Assembly (NCBI GenBank): GCA_964342575.1
Contig: CAYFGZ010000069.1
Coordinates: 1-18,366, forward strand
Length of the DNA stretch: 18,366 nucleotides
Source of the DNA: GCA-002701455 sp964342575
GTDB taxonomy: Bacteria > Pseudomonadota > Alphaproteobacteria > Thalassobaculales > Thalassobaculaceae
Reading direction: 5' to 3'
Under the pieces are notes generated by a model. The model worked only from the letters and a program-made list of their open reading frames with translations. It was not told the origin of the DNA and did no database searches. How positions within the stretch are numbered: the stretch's first letter is position 1; each line of letters starts with the position of its first letter. The translations under genes were made by a program, and so were the position numbers. Below are positions 6,843 through 14,813 of this stretch, one piece after another.

Positions 6843-8750
6843 TCATTCGGTCTCTATTTTTTCTTGCACTTCAAGCCACTGCTCTTCGAGAGTCAGAATT
6901 TTTCTGTCTAGGAAACCCTTTTTCGAAAATAATTTATTTAGTTCAATCCTGTTAACTTCATAAGTCTTTTGATCACTCAACTTTCGCAACAAAAACTCTC
7001 GATCATCCAATAATTTGTTTAACCTGATCTCGATATCTACTGCAATCTTGCGTAAATCGGCCGTCGATTTCCGGTGATCAGCAGCTGCTTGTCTCGTCCC
7101 TTTCCTGGAAATTTTTGCGGTTATCTTTCCTTTATTGGGCTGCAATTTTCCGGTTTTTAGTTTTACGTGAGAATTTCTTGTTTTTTTTAACCACTGGATA
7201 TAATCCCGGAGATCACCTTCGAACACCTGCATTGTTCCATTACTAATAAGCCAAAGACAATCAACAGTTGACCTCAAAAGTTCCCAATCATGGCTTATAA
7301 GAATTACGGCACCACCAAATTCATTAAGACCAGATGCCAATGCCTCTCGCGCTTCAATGTCCAGGTGATTAGTAGGCTCGTCTAAAATAAGAAGGTGGGG
7401 ATTTTTGCTGGCAATCAACGCGATCGTTAGTCTTGATCGCTCACCTCCAGAAAGATATTTCACTTTTATTATTTGTTTATCCTGAATCAATCCGACAGCC
7501 GCCAAACGTCCTCTAAGGCTCTCTACTGTGCAATCCGGCATTAGCTGTAATAAATGCCCAACCGCGGTTAATTCGGGATCTAATTCATCAAGTTGATGCT
7601 GTCCAAAAAAGCCTACTCTGAGTTTTCGATTGTAAGAAACCTGGCCAGAAGTAGCCTTTATTTCTCCTGCTAGTAGTTTGGCTAGCGTAGATTTTCCATT
7701 TCCATTCTGCCCCAAAAAACCAATTCTGTCTCCAGCGTCCAATCGCAAATTCAGATCTTTTAAAATAGGCTTATCTGGGCTGTATCCAGCTGATACATCG
7801 CTGAATGTAATTAGCGGGGGGGATAGCTCTTCGGGATTCGGGAAAACAAAGCTACTGATCGATTTTGATCCAACAGATGTTTCGACTACCATACGTTCCA
7901 GTACTTTTAATCTACTTTGAGCTTGCTTCGCCTTGCTTGCCGTGTACCTAAACCTATCAACAAAAGCTTGTAGACGTTTACGCTGAGCAGTTTGTTTCTT
8001 CATATTTGCCTCAGCCGCAGAGAACTTTTCGTTTCTCAATTTTTCAAAGTTAGCATAACTACCCCTGTAATAATGGAGACGATAACCGTCGAGATGCAAA
8101 ATACCAGTCACAGCTCGGGTCAATAATCCTCTATCGTGACTAACTATAATTAATGTCTTTCGGTAAACTCTGAGATGCCCCTCCAACCAAATCGAGGCTT
8201 CTAGATCCAAGTGATTGGTGGGTTCATCAAGCAAAAGTATTTCCGGTTCAGAAAATAAGAGAGCCGCAATGCCCACCCGCATTCGCCATCCGCCCGAAAA
8301 GTTCGTTAAAGGGCGGCTTTGGTCGGCTTCATCAAACCCTAATCCAGCTAGTATTGCAGCAGCCTTGGAAGGCGCTGCGTGAGAGTTAATATCCATCAGC
8401 CGAGTTTGGATATTTGCTATAGTGTCTGGGTCATTCTCAATCTCCGCTCTATCAAGCAATTTAGCTCTTTCAAGGTCCGCAGCCAGAGTAAATTCTAGAG
8501 GCGTTGAGTTACCATTGGGTGCGTCCTGGCAAAGGGTTCCAATAACGTTATCAATGCTTTTAATACCTTCTATCTCTATGTTTCCTGAATCTGGCTGAAT
8601 TTCATTAGCAATCAGCTTTAAAAGAGTCGACTTTCCCGAACCGTTTGGGCCAACCAGGCCAACTTTATGTCCAATTGGAATATTGGCAGATGCCCCGTCG
8701 AAAAGTAACCTTCCTGCAACCCTGTAGGTAATATTACTGACATTAATCAT
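6843..8750 (-). CDS. ABC-F family ATPase (Uup/YheS-like)
   Basis: A 635-residue soluble protein with two ABC ATPase domains and no membrane segments, the layout of ABC-F ribosome-associated factors. Domain 1 has Walker A GPNGSGKST (34-42), signature FSGGWRMR (151-158) and Walker B ILLLDEPTNHLD (171-182). Domain 2 has GQNGNGKST (347-355), LSGGERSR (433-440) and LILDEPTNHLD (454-464). The basic helical linker at about 245-290 corresponds to the P-site-tRNA interaction motif. A charged coiled coil fills about 555-635, as in Uup. The ATG at 8750 is preferred: an AAGGTGA lies 11 bp before it and MINVSNITYR is the usual family start; a GTG at 8765 would add five residues. Probable role is in translation or ribosome rescue. 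Antibiotic resistance cannot be inferred. Confidence 0.9.
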   Translation of the reverse strand: MINVSNITYRVAGRLLFDGASANIPIGHKVGLVGPNGSGKSTLLKLIANEIQPDSGNIEIEGIKSIDNVIGTLCQDAPNGNSTPLEFTLAADLERAKLLDRAEIENDPDTIANIQTRLMDINSHAAPSKAAAILAGLGFDEADQSRPLTNFSGGWRMRVGIAALLFSEPEILLLDEPTNHLDLEASIWLEGHLRVYRKTLIIVSHDRGLLTRAVTGILHLDGYRLHYYRGSYANFEKLRNEKFSAAEANMKKQTAQRKRLQAFVDRFRYTASKAKQAQSRLKVLERMVVETSVGSKSISSFVFPNPEELSPPLITFSDVSAGYSPDKPILKDLNLRLDAGDRIGFLGQNGNGKSTLAKLLAGEIKATSGQVSYNRKLRVGFFGQHQLDELDPELTAVGHLLQLMPDCTVESLRGRLAAVGLIQDKQIIKVKYLSGGERSRLTIALIASKNPHLLILDEPTNHLDIEAREALASGLNEFGGAVILISHDWELLRSTVDCLWLISNGTMQVFEGDLRDYIQWLKKTRNSHVKLKTGKLQPNKGKITAKISRKGTRQAAADHRKSTADLRKIAVDIEIRLNKLLDDREFLLRKLSDQKTYEVNRIELNKLFSKKGFLDRKILTLEEQWLEVQEKIETE

Positions 8751-8776
8751 ATTCGCTGATGTCACCTTTAAACCAA

Positions 8777-8801
8777 TAGGCTAACTTCAGAGCTAAGCCT
8801 A
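8777..8801. promoter_or_regulatory. Inverted repeat between divergent ABC-F and transporter genes
   Basis: TAGGCT (8777-8782) and AGCCTA (8796-8801) are perfect 6-bp arms 13 bp apart, inside the gap of about 100 bp between the divergent ABC-F and DMT transporter genes. The position would allow one regulator to affect both promoters. This is inference from position only. Confidence 0.2.
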
Positions 8802-8848
8802 AAAATAAGGCATCGTTATCTGCTTTTTGATTTTTGACGCCCGTGGTA

Positions 8849-9742
8849 ATGGATAACATGAGATTTTTTCCATTCAAAGTAAGAAGTTTTTCGTCCCCGG
8901 TTACAGGGATTTTATGCATGATGGGTGGTGCTCTTTCTTTAACTGTAAACGATGCCATGGCAAAATATCTGACACAGTTCTACCCTGTCGGACAGGTAAT
9001 GGCTCTGCGGGGAATCTCGATCCTTATACTCCTAACCATATTTCTTGTATTAAGAAAAAAACAGCACACACTTAGGATAAAATCCTGGAAAAATCAGCTA
9101 CTTAGGGCGGGGGCTATGACAGGATCCACATTCTGTTTTATTACGGGCCTGAGCTTGATGCCCATCGCCGATGCCATAGCCATTGCTTTTGCAGCCCCTA
9201 TACTTACAACCATCCTGGGGATAGTAATATTGAAAGAAACAGTTGGGTGGAAGCATTGGGCCGCCATCTTTATAGGGTTTCTTGGTGTAATAATCATTGT
9301 CCAACCAACAGGTGATGCCTTTAAAATAGCCGCTTTAGCACCGTTAGGAGCGGCAGCTTTTGGAGCGGTTCGAGACGTTGTAACCAGATTAATTAGTACG
9401 TCCGAGACTACCATTTCTATCTTATTTACGAGCATGGTAATGATAACGGTAGTTGGCTTTACCACCTACCCTTTTGGATGGAGCAAAGTTGCGCTGGAAC
9501 ATATTTGGATTTTTATGGCATCCAGCATATTAGTTGGACTAGCACAATATTTGATGATCGAAGCCTTTCGGCTGGGCCAAGTGGCGTTGATATCTCCATT
9601 CAAATATAGCAGCCTCCTCTGGGCGATTTTTATAGGAGCCTTCATCTGGGGTGATCTTCCCGATACAGTAGTAATGTCAGGGGCAACTCTGTTAATTTTG
9701 AGCGGAGTTTACCTTTTACGAAGTGAGGTTAAGGAGACTTAG
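8849..9742 (+). CDS. DMT/EamA-family inner-membrane transporter
   Basis: About 297 residues with roughly ten hydrophobic segments arranged as two EamA repeats, typical of the drug/metabolite transporter superfamily (usually 280-310 residues). The first repeat shows the conserved PVGQVMALRG near the start of its second helix and a glycine-rich GFLGVIIIVQPTG at its end. The second ends ATLLILSGVYLLRS. Such proteins usually export amino acids, amines or nucleobase-like metabolites. The start is uncertain: TTG 8834, ATG 8849 and ATG 8858 are in frame and none has a strong ribosome site. The downstream decarboxylase starts 1 bp after this stop with its ribosome site inside this gene, so the two form an operon and its product or substrate is the likely cargo. 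Confidence 0.88.
   Translation: MDNMRFFPFKVRSFSSPVTGILCMMGGALSLTVNDAMAKYLTQFYPVGQVMALRGISILILLTIFLVLRKKQHTLRIKSWKNQLLRAGAMTGSTFCFITGLSLMPIADAIAIAFAAPILTTILGIVILKETVGWKHWAAIFIGFLGVIIIVQPTGDAFKIAALAPLGAAAFGAVRDVVTRLISTSETTISILFTSMVMITVVGFTTYPFGWSKVALEHIWIFMASSILVGLAQYLMIEAFRLGQVALISPFKYSSLLWAIFIGAFIWGDLPDTVVMSGATLLILSGVYLLRSEVKET
9731..9736 (+). promoter_or_regulatory. Strong ribosome binding site for the decarboxylase
   Basis: AAGGAG lies 7 bp before the ATG at 9744 and within the last codons of the transporter gene. It decides the start against an upstream in-frame codon at 9723 and indicates tight coupling of the two genes. Confidence 0.65.
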
Positions 9743-9743
9743 C

Positions 9744-10955
9744 ATGATCGATCACTCATTCAAGCCTAGCCATTCTGACTTACTCCTTGGAATTGCGGCT
9801 GTTGAAAAAGTCACTCATCAATCGCCCTCCCCCGGCCTGCCAAAAAAATTTCCGCCAAACGGTCTGGGAGAACGAAAAACTATTGAAGTATTAGGTCCAA
9901 TCGCGCTCGGAAAAGCAACCCAGTTGGGCGCACCCCTGGCTTTTGCACATATGGATCCCCCCACTCCTTGGATTACCTGGATAACAACTCTTTGGAATGC
10001 ATCATTGAATCAAAACCTGCTTCACCCAGACGTATCTCCCGTAGCACGCGATTTCGAGAAGCTTGCTATTGACTGGCTATGTCCTTATTTCGGGATGGAT
10101 GGCGGGCACATGACCCCTGGGTCCACCTTGTCTAATCTTACGGCGTTATGGGTAGCAAGAGATTTAGCGAATATAAATACAGTTGTAGCTTCGGACGCCG
10201 CCCACATCTCCATACAAAAATCCGCACGTATACTAGGTTTGAAATTTCAACCAGTAAAAACTGATGAGAATGGCAGTCTCGACAAATCCGCGCTCCCCAG
10301 AAGGCTATCTAATTGTTGTTTAGTTTTAACAGCTGGGACCACCTCTTCCGGCGCTATTGACAGCCTTGACTTGACGAAAAAGGCTAGCTGGACCCATGTC
10401 GACGGAGCCTGGGCTGGCCCTCTTCGAATTTCAGCCAAGTATCGATACTTGTTAGATGGGATTCAAAACGCTGACTCTGTTTCCGTATCCGGTCACAAAT
10501 GGTTTTTTCAACCAAAGGAATCGGGTATTTTGTTTTTCAAAGATTCTGAGAAAGCTCATAAAACAATAAGCTCCAGCGCAGAATACTTAACGGCAGACAA
10601 CGTCGGACTTTTGGGATCTCGTGGAGCTATTGGACTTCCCTTGCTGGCCACCTTAATTTCCTGGGGGATCAATGGGCTTAGTGAAAGACTTGAGAAGTGC
10701 ATGATACTTGCAGAAGGTCTATACAATTTTCTGAGCACAGCAGACGTATTTCTATATGCGCCACCAATTACGGGGGTCGTGCTATGGCGCCCGCGAGATG
10801 GATCTTCAACTCGGACAGTTTTCAAACGACTTCCGTCGGGAAGTGCGTCACTAACAAACTTAAATGGATGCCAATGGATACGGCATGTTGCTGCCAACCC
10901 TCAGTTAGACAAGAGCACTTTAATCTCCGAGATCAAGGAGAGCTTGCGTAACTAA
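9744..10955 (+). CDS. Group II PLP-dependent decarboxylase, short form
   Basis: A 403-residue fold type I PLP enzyme resembling the glutamate/diaminobutyrate/aromatic amino acid decarboxylase family. The lysine that binds PLP is K252 in SVSVSGHKW. The upstream VDGAWAG supplies the Asp (D220) that pairs with the pyridine nitrogen. DAAHISIQKSA (151-161) holds the ring-stacking His, and TPGSTLSNLTAL (124-135) the phosphate-binding segment. GSRGAIGLPL (291-300) matches the family's conserved Arg region. It is shorter than the typical 450-500, mostly because of a reduced C-terminus, so the substrate cannot be named. The start is ATG 9744, with AAGGAG (9731-9736) 7 bp upstream and 1 bp after the transporter stop. 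Most likely product: a primary amine handled by the neighbouring transporter (inference). Confidence 0.82.
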   Translation: MIDHSFKPSHSDLLLGIAAVEKVTHQSPSPGLPKKFPPNGLGERKTIEVLGPIALGKATQLGAPLAFAHMDPPTPWITWITTLWNASLNQNLLHPDVSPVARDFEKLAIDWLCPYFGMDGGHMTPGSTLSNLTALWVARDLANINTVVASDAAHISIQKSARILGLKFQPVKTDENGSLDKSALPRRLSNCCLVLTAGTTSSGAIDSLDLTKKASWTHVDGAWAGPLRISAKYRYLLDGIQNADSVSVSGHKWFFQPKESGILFFKDSEKAHKTISSSAEYLTADNVGLLGSRGAIGLPLLATLISWGINGLSERLEKCMILAEGLYNFLSTADVFLYAPPITGVVLWRPRDGSSTRTVFKRLPSGSASLTNLNGCQWIRHVAANPQLDKSTLISEIKESLRN

Positions 10956-10970
10956 ATCGATAAATGAAGG

Positions 10971-12137
10971 TCATCGCACCGTATAATATTCAACGAAGTC
11001 ATTATTAATGTCCACCCCGAGTCCAGGTCTATTTGGGATCTCGACAAACCCATCGACACAGACGGGAGCCTCATGAGACAACTCAAATAACATCGGATTA
11101 GCACCCAATGAGTACTCGATGATGTAAGCAGCAGGAGACGTCGCACAGAGGTGTAATCCTGCTGCGAACATCAATGCGCCACCCCAAAGATGGGGCGCTA
11201 GAAGAACTTGATGGGCGCTAGCTATTGCTGCTATGCGCATGCCCTCTGTTACTCCCCCACAAATGGCCAAGTCAGGCTGAAATATGTCGGCAGCCCTTAG
11301 ATTAGCTAAATCCCTGAATGCAAAACGTGTGGATTCATTTTCTCCAGTTGCTATTGGAATGTCAGTTGTTGCGCGAACTTCACTTAATCCATGTTTGTCA
11401 TCGGCCGTCACCGGTTCTTCAAACCATGCTATATCGCACTCCTCAACCATCCTACAAAACCTTTTAGCCTCTGATACAGTGTACGTGCCGTGCGCATCAC
11501 ACATTATGTCAATATCGGGCCCCAATGCCTCCCTAGCCGCTTTTACCCTCGCAGCCGAGTGTCGGACTTCCCCATCGGCCACTCCTACTCGCATTTTTAC
11601 CGCCTGAAATCCTCCTCGGTCAACGTAGGACAATAATTGCTCTCCTATTCCATCAACGTTAGCCCAGCCTCCCGAAGCATACGCCGGCATGCGCTCCAGT
11701 CTTCGCCCTCCAAGAAGTTGCCACACTGGCACTCCAAGTGATTGACCCAGTATATCCCATAGCGCCATATCTATTCCGCTAATCGCCGATATCGTGATCC
11801 CACGACGACCCAAAATCGGAAACACATGCCCTCTATCTATGGCATAATGCCCCCGCACGCCGCTATAAAGGTTTTCCCAATGGGCCGAAATTGTCCTGCA
11901 ATCTTTTCCTATCAGTAATGGGCCCATTTCTTTTTCTATCATAACAGCTAGAGCCCTATTGTCTCCGGCACTTGCTACTGTGGCCTTTGCCTCACCATGC
12001 CCCGTTAGCCCGCATTCAGTTTCTATTCTAATTAAAGTCATGTCGAAAGAATCGACTACTCCGAAATCAGATCGATGCTGTTGGTCTTCGGGGATAGGAA
12101 CGTGTAACCACCAAGCCTTAACTGAACGTATTTTCAT
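10971..12137 (-). CDS. Enolase-superfamily enzyme, mandelate racemase / muconate lactonizing type
   Basis: A 388-residue enzyme with the enolase-superfamily capping domain (about 1-125) and TIM-barrel domain. Magnesium ligands are D214 (IMCDAHG), E240 (FEEPV) and E266 (ATGENE). The barrel also has D289 (FQPDLAICGG) paired with H316 (LAPHLWGG), the catalytic His-Asp dyad of the mandelate racemase group, and E341 (IIEY). At the strand 2 position, where many members have K-x-K, this one has K181-M-R183. The reaction is abstraction of the proton alpha to a carboxylate, so a sugar-acid dehydratase, racemase or cycloisomerase is expected; the substrate is not identifiable. The ATG at 12137 is chosen for AAGGTG 7 bp upstream; an upstream alternative at 12164 lacks a site. 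It follows the TPR-methyltransferase gene by 36 bp and converges on the decarboxylase gene 15 bp away. Confidence 0.87.
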   Translation of the reverse strand: MKIRSVKAWWLHVPIPEDQQHRSDFGVVDSFDMTLIRIETECGLTGHGEAKATVASAGDNRALAVMIEKEMGPLLIGKDCRTISAHWENLYSGVRGHYAIDRGHVFPILGRRGITISAISGIDMALWDILGQSLGVPVWQLLGGRRLERMPAYASGGWANVDGIGEQLLSYVDRGGFQAVKMRVGVADGEVRHSAARVKAAREALGPDIDIMCDAHGTYTVSEAKRFCRMVEECDIAWFEEPVTADDKHGLSEVRATTDIPIATGENESTRFAFRDLANLRAADIFQPDLAICGGVTEGMRIAAIASAHQVLLAPHLWGGALMFAAGLHLCATSPAAYIIEYSLGANPMLFELSHEAPVCVDGFVEIPNRPGLGVDINNDFVEYYTVR

Positions 12138-12173
12138 TGCCGTACACCTTTTTCTACTTTGCACCTATACTGG

Positions 12174-14543
12174 TCATTTTTGTTTCTGCACCCAAAACTG
12201 ATACATCCCCCGAAAGGTATCTGGATACGACATTTCAAAATCATTCCAATCGTCTAGCCTATATAATGCTTCATCGTCAGGAAAGATTTTGCAATATGCA
12301 TCGCGCGTTCCTCTGTCTAATTCGAAGCCCGAAAATTGCAAATCTAGCGTTGCTATCAATTCGCGTAAGACAGGTATAGTAAAGTTGTGTTCTTTAACGT
12401 GAAAGAGTAAATCCCGGAACTCACTAGTGGAGTAAAAATCACGATATTTTTTAATATATAAAGCGTGAGGGTTCTTCGAATTGATTATTAATCTTCTGAT
12501 GTCAGCAAAATCCGATGTCCAATCACTTTTATCGTTCCCCTGTAACCATTTTCTCGCTTCAATAACACTGCGGCGAGCAACTTCACTGTAAAAGCCCAAT
12601 CTCATAACTCCCCCCGGCTTTAAACAATTAGTCAACATTCTCAGACCCTTTAACGGATCACCCATGTGGTGCAAAACCCCGACACTTTCGATCATGTCGA
12701 AACTCCTACCGAGACAATTAATATCCAGGATATCTCCGTGAAGTAACTCGATATTGGAAATCTTCAACTCTGCTATTTTTCTGGCTGTATAGCCTAGACT
12801 GGCTATGCTTAAGTCGATCCCCAGGACCCTGCAATTTCTCATCCGTGTTGCGGTCTCAATTGGGTGCTGTCCAGTTCCCGTCCCAGCGACTAGAATATCC
12901 AATAACCCATCAGATTGCGCTGTCCCAATGGAAAAGTCGAGCCGCAAATGATCCTTCAACTCGAGAAGGTCAATGGGCCTTGTGGTAATACCAGTATTCA
13001 CCCAACGAGGATATGGATTTTCTTCATATTGGTTGCGCACTTGTCTCGATATGGAGTCCTGGATGGGGCTCAATTTTTTAATTTTTCGGGCTAAATAACA
13101 CTCTAATTCTGTTTCCGAGACGTGCCTTTTAAATACGGCACTAAGGCTCTCTATCTCCGCTATGCGATTGGCCCATGTATACCGAATTAAAGGCCTATAG
13201 CTTGCCAAACACGCAATGTTGTATACGTTAGCTTCTTCCACTCTACTAAAGTTTTCTATCAACTGTTGTTCCATTTCTAGGAGCAACTGAATTTCTTCTG
13301 GTGTTTCCTCGAATACAAACTCATTCGTATGACAATTTAGAGCCAACGCTACCTGCAGAGGAAAATATGTAGTTTTTGCCATTAATCCATCATTGTTGAA
13401 GAGAAACAGTCTGCGCAGTCTAGTGAGCAAGACTTCAAACTCTGGATCGTAAAGAGTCATAACCTCCATAAGTCTCAAAAACAAAGAGTTATTCGCTAAC
13501 GTGTCACATATAAGGTGGACGCTTTCCTGAACCGCTAGAACGGATTTAGCCTCCAGGGCCTTTCGGATGATCACATTTTTTTTCAAAAGTGACAGTGCTA
13601 CTGGGACCAGAGTGCTAGGCCTTATAAGCGTTCTATTTTCCAGTGCCAATACAAGTAGCTTTTCTAAATTAAAATCAAAATAACTAACTTCAATTGAAGA
13701 AAGAAATCTCGCTATCTTTTCCCATATTTCTGGGTCGTAGGAACAAGCCGCTAGCGAACGCCTAAAATTTCTGGTGCCCTCATAGTAAAAACCAACATCC
13801 CCCAATCGACATCCTAACTCACATATAGCCTCAGCGTCTCCGGGGGATAGTAGCACTGCCTTCTTATAACTTTCGAGAGCATCTTCAAAACTTTCAAGTA
13901 GGGTTTGTATCTTACCCAATTTAACGTATATTTTCTTGTCATCTGGCTTGATTTTGACGGCTTTTAAAAGCTCCTGCTGCCCTTTCTTTAATAGACCTTT
14001 ATCTCCAAACATTAGGCCTGATAAACCATAAAGTGTTTGCATATGTGGAAACACGACAACCAATTCTTTTACACGTCTAATAGCCCCGTCGCGTTTGCCC
14101 AGTTTTAATAATTCGCTTATTTCAACAGAACCAGCCCGCAAGTCACTGAGGTACACTGCATCCGTTCGCAGACCATTACTACTGTCAATTTTTTCTAAAT
14201 ATTTTGTCAACTTTTCCAATTTTTTATCGTGAACACTCAATTTATTTGAAATTTTACACGCGTATATCGCGTTTTGTAGTTGGTCATCAGCGAACAAAGT
14301 TTCAATATAGGCGAGCCAAATACAAGGTTGCCTTGGGGCCAACTTGATCGCCGACTTGAAATGTTGTAGTGCTAAATCCAGGTTCCCGGACAACCGCTTA
14401 CAACGCCCCTGATCGTAATGATCCAACGCCAGTTGAAACTGCTGATCGGGTATCTCTCTTACATTATAGTTGATTTCCCAACTCGCTATACCATTCTCTT
14501 GGCTCGCCGAATGGTTAAAATCCTTTGCTGTCCTTAATTTCAT
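12174..14543 (-). CDS. TPR protein with C-terminal SAM-dependent methyltransferase domain
   Basis: A 789-residue cytoplasmic-looking protein. TPR-type helical repeats are seen at about 36-75 and 168-270 (clearest: DDKKIYVKLGKIQTLLESFE and following). A long helical part without an obvious family follows (about 280-500), then the block NQYEENPYPRW (504-514), and a class I methyltransferase domain. In the latter, motif I reads LVAGTGTGQH (551-560), the SAM-ribose acidic end of strand 2 is LGIDLS (574-579), HGDILD is at 602-607 and GVLHHM at 622-627. A C-terminal extension of about 100 residues follows. TPRs usually bind a protein partner, so a protein or glycan substrate is likely, but unknown. 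The only start is ATG 14543, with GGAG 13 bp upstream (weak). It is divergent from the GMC oxidoreductase gene, with a matching promoter 12-mer in each direction. Confidence 0.85.
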   Translation of the reverse strand: MKLRTAKDFNHSASQENGIASWEINYNVREIPDQQFQLALDHYDQGRCKRLSGNLDLALQHFKSAIKLAPRQPCIWLAYIETLFADDQLQNAIYACKISNKLSVHDKKLEKLTKYLEKIDSSNGLRTDAVYLSDLRAGSVEISELLKLGKRDGAIRRVKELVVVFPHMQTLYGLSGLMFGDKGLLKKGQQELLKAVKIKPDDKKIYVKLGKIQTLLESFEDALESYKKAVLLSPGDAEAICELGCRLGDVGFYYEGTRNFRRSLAACSYDPEIWEKIARFLSSIEVSYFDFNLEKLLVLALENRTLIRPSTLVPVALSLLKKNVIIRKALEAKSVLAVQESVHLICDTLANNSLFLRLMEVMTLYDPEFEVLLTRLRRLFLFNNDGLMAKTTYFPLQVALALNCHTNEFVFEETPEEIQLLLEMEQQLIENFSRVEEANVYNIACLASYRPLIRYTWANRIAEIESLSAVFKRHVSETELECYLARKIKKLSPIQDSISRQVRNQYEENPYPRWVNTGITTRPIDLLELKDHLRLDFSIGTAQSDGLLDILVAGTGTGQHPIETATRMRNCRVLGIDLSIASLGYTARKIAELKISNIELLHGDILDINCLGRSFDMIESVGVLHHMGDPLKGLRMLTNCLKPGGVMRLGFYSEVARRSVIEARKWLQGNDKSDWTSDFADIRRLIINSKNPHALYIKKYRDFYSTSEFRDLLFHVKEHNFTIPVLRELIATLDLQFSGFELDRGTRDAYCKIFPDDEALYRLDDWNDFEMSYPDTFRGMYQFWVQKQK

Positions 14544-14570
14544 AACGATTTAATTGCTCCACTATGACCT

Positions 14571-14582
14571 AAGTGTTTATAC
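14571..14582 (-). promoter_or_regulatory. 12-mer GTATAAACACTT, copy reading toward the TPR-methyltransferase gene
   Basis: On the minus strand this reads GTATAAACACTT and ends 27 bp before the ATG at 14543. It is identical to the plus-strand copy at 14742-14753, so the two form a perfect 12-bp inverted repeat across the divergent region. TATAAA within it could be a -10 element, but a matching -35 is poor. Either a promoter core used twice or an operator for one regulator would fit. Confidence 0.5.
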
Positions 14583-14709
14583 GCAAAAATGATGCCATCA
14601 AAATAACCATTTAAACCTGCTCAGTGCCCCAGCTTTACAAAACTTTGTATATTAAGTTTTGAAGTACCAAGCGGTGAGCTGTTTCACAATAATATTTTTA
14701 TTTATCAGC

Positions 14710-14739
14710 TTGTTATACGCTTATGATAATGTGTATTAT
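14710..14739 (+). promoter_or_regulatory. Candidate sigma-70 promoter for the GMC oxidoreductase
   Basis: TTGTTA (14710-14715) and TATTAT (14734-14739) are separated by 18 bp. The predicted start of transcription, about 14746, falls inside the plus-strand copy of the 12-mer (14742-14753), so a protein bound there could block initiation. A second reading uses TATAAA within the 12-mer as the -10. Confidence 0.4.
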
Positions 14740-14741
14740 TA

Positions 14742-14753
14742 GTATAAACACTT
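14742..14753 (+). promoter_or_regulatory. 12-mer GTATAAACACTT, copy reading toward the GMC gene
   Basis: Exact copy, in the opposite orientation, of the 12-mer at 14571-14582. It lies 60 bp before the favoured TTG start of the GMC gene and overlaps its predicted transcription start. The match ends at exactly 12 bp on both sides. Confidence 0.5.
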
Positions 14754-14813
14754 CTAAAATGGCGCATATTGAGAATAGCCCACACCAAAAACACAAGAAA
14801 CTGGGAGCACTTT

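Larger units (their letters stand above)
14544..14813. other. Divergent promoter region, TPR-methyltransferase / GMC oxidoreductase
   Basis: A 270-bp A/T-rich gap between two divergent genes. It contains the paired 12-mers listed separately, an 8-bp direct repeat TTATACGC (14577-14584 and 14713-14720), and a plausible rightward promoter. No small gene is convincing. A frame from ATG 14759 runs only about 40 codons and overlaps the GMC gene out of frame. Confidence 0.5.

Noticed and set aside
8743..8958. Minus-strand open frame of 71 codons
   Set aside because: It is antisense to the transporter start and overlaps the ABC-F start; the product has no family features.
9094..9465. Long minus-strand open frame inside the transporter gene
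   Set aside because: Shadow of a hydrophobic coding sequence on the other strand, with no ribosome site.
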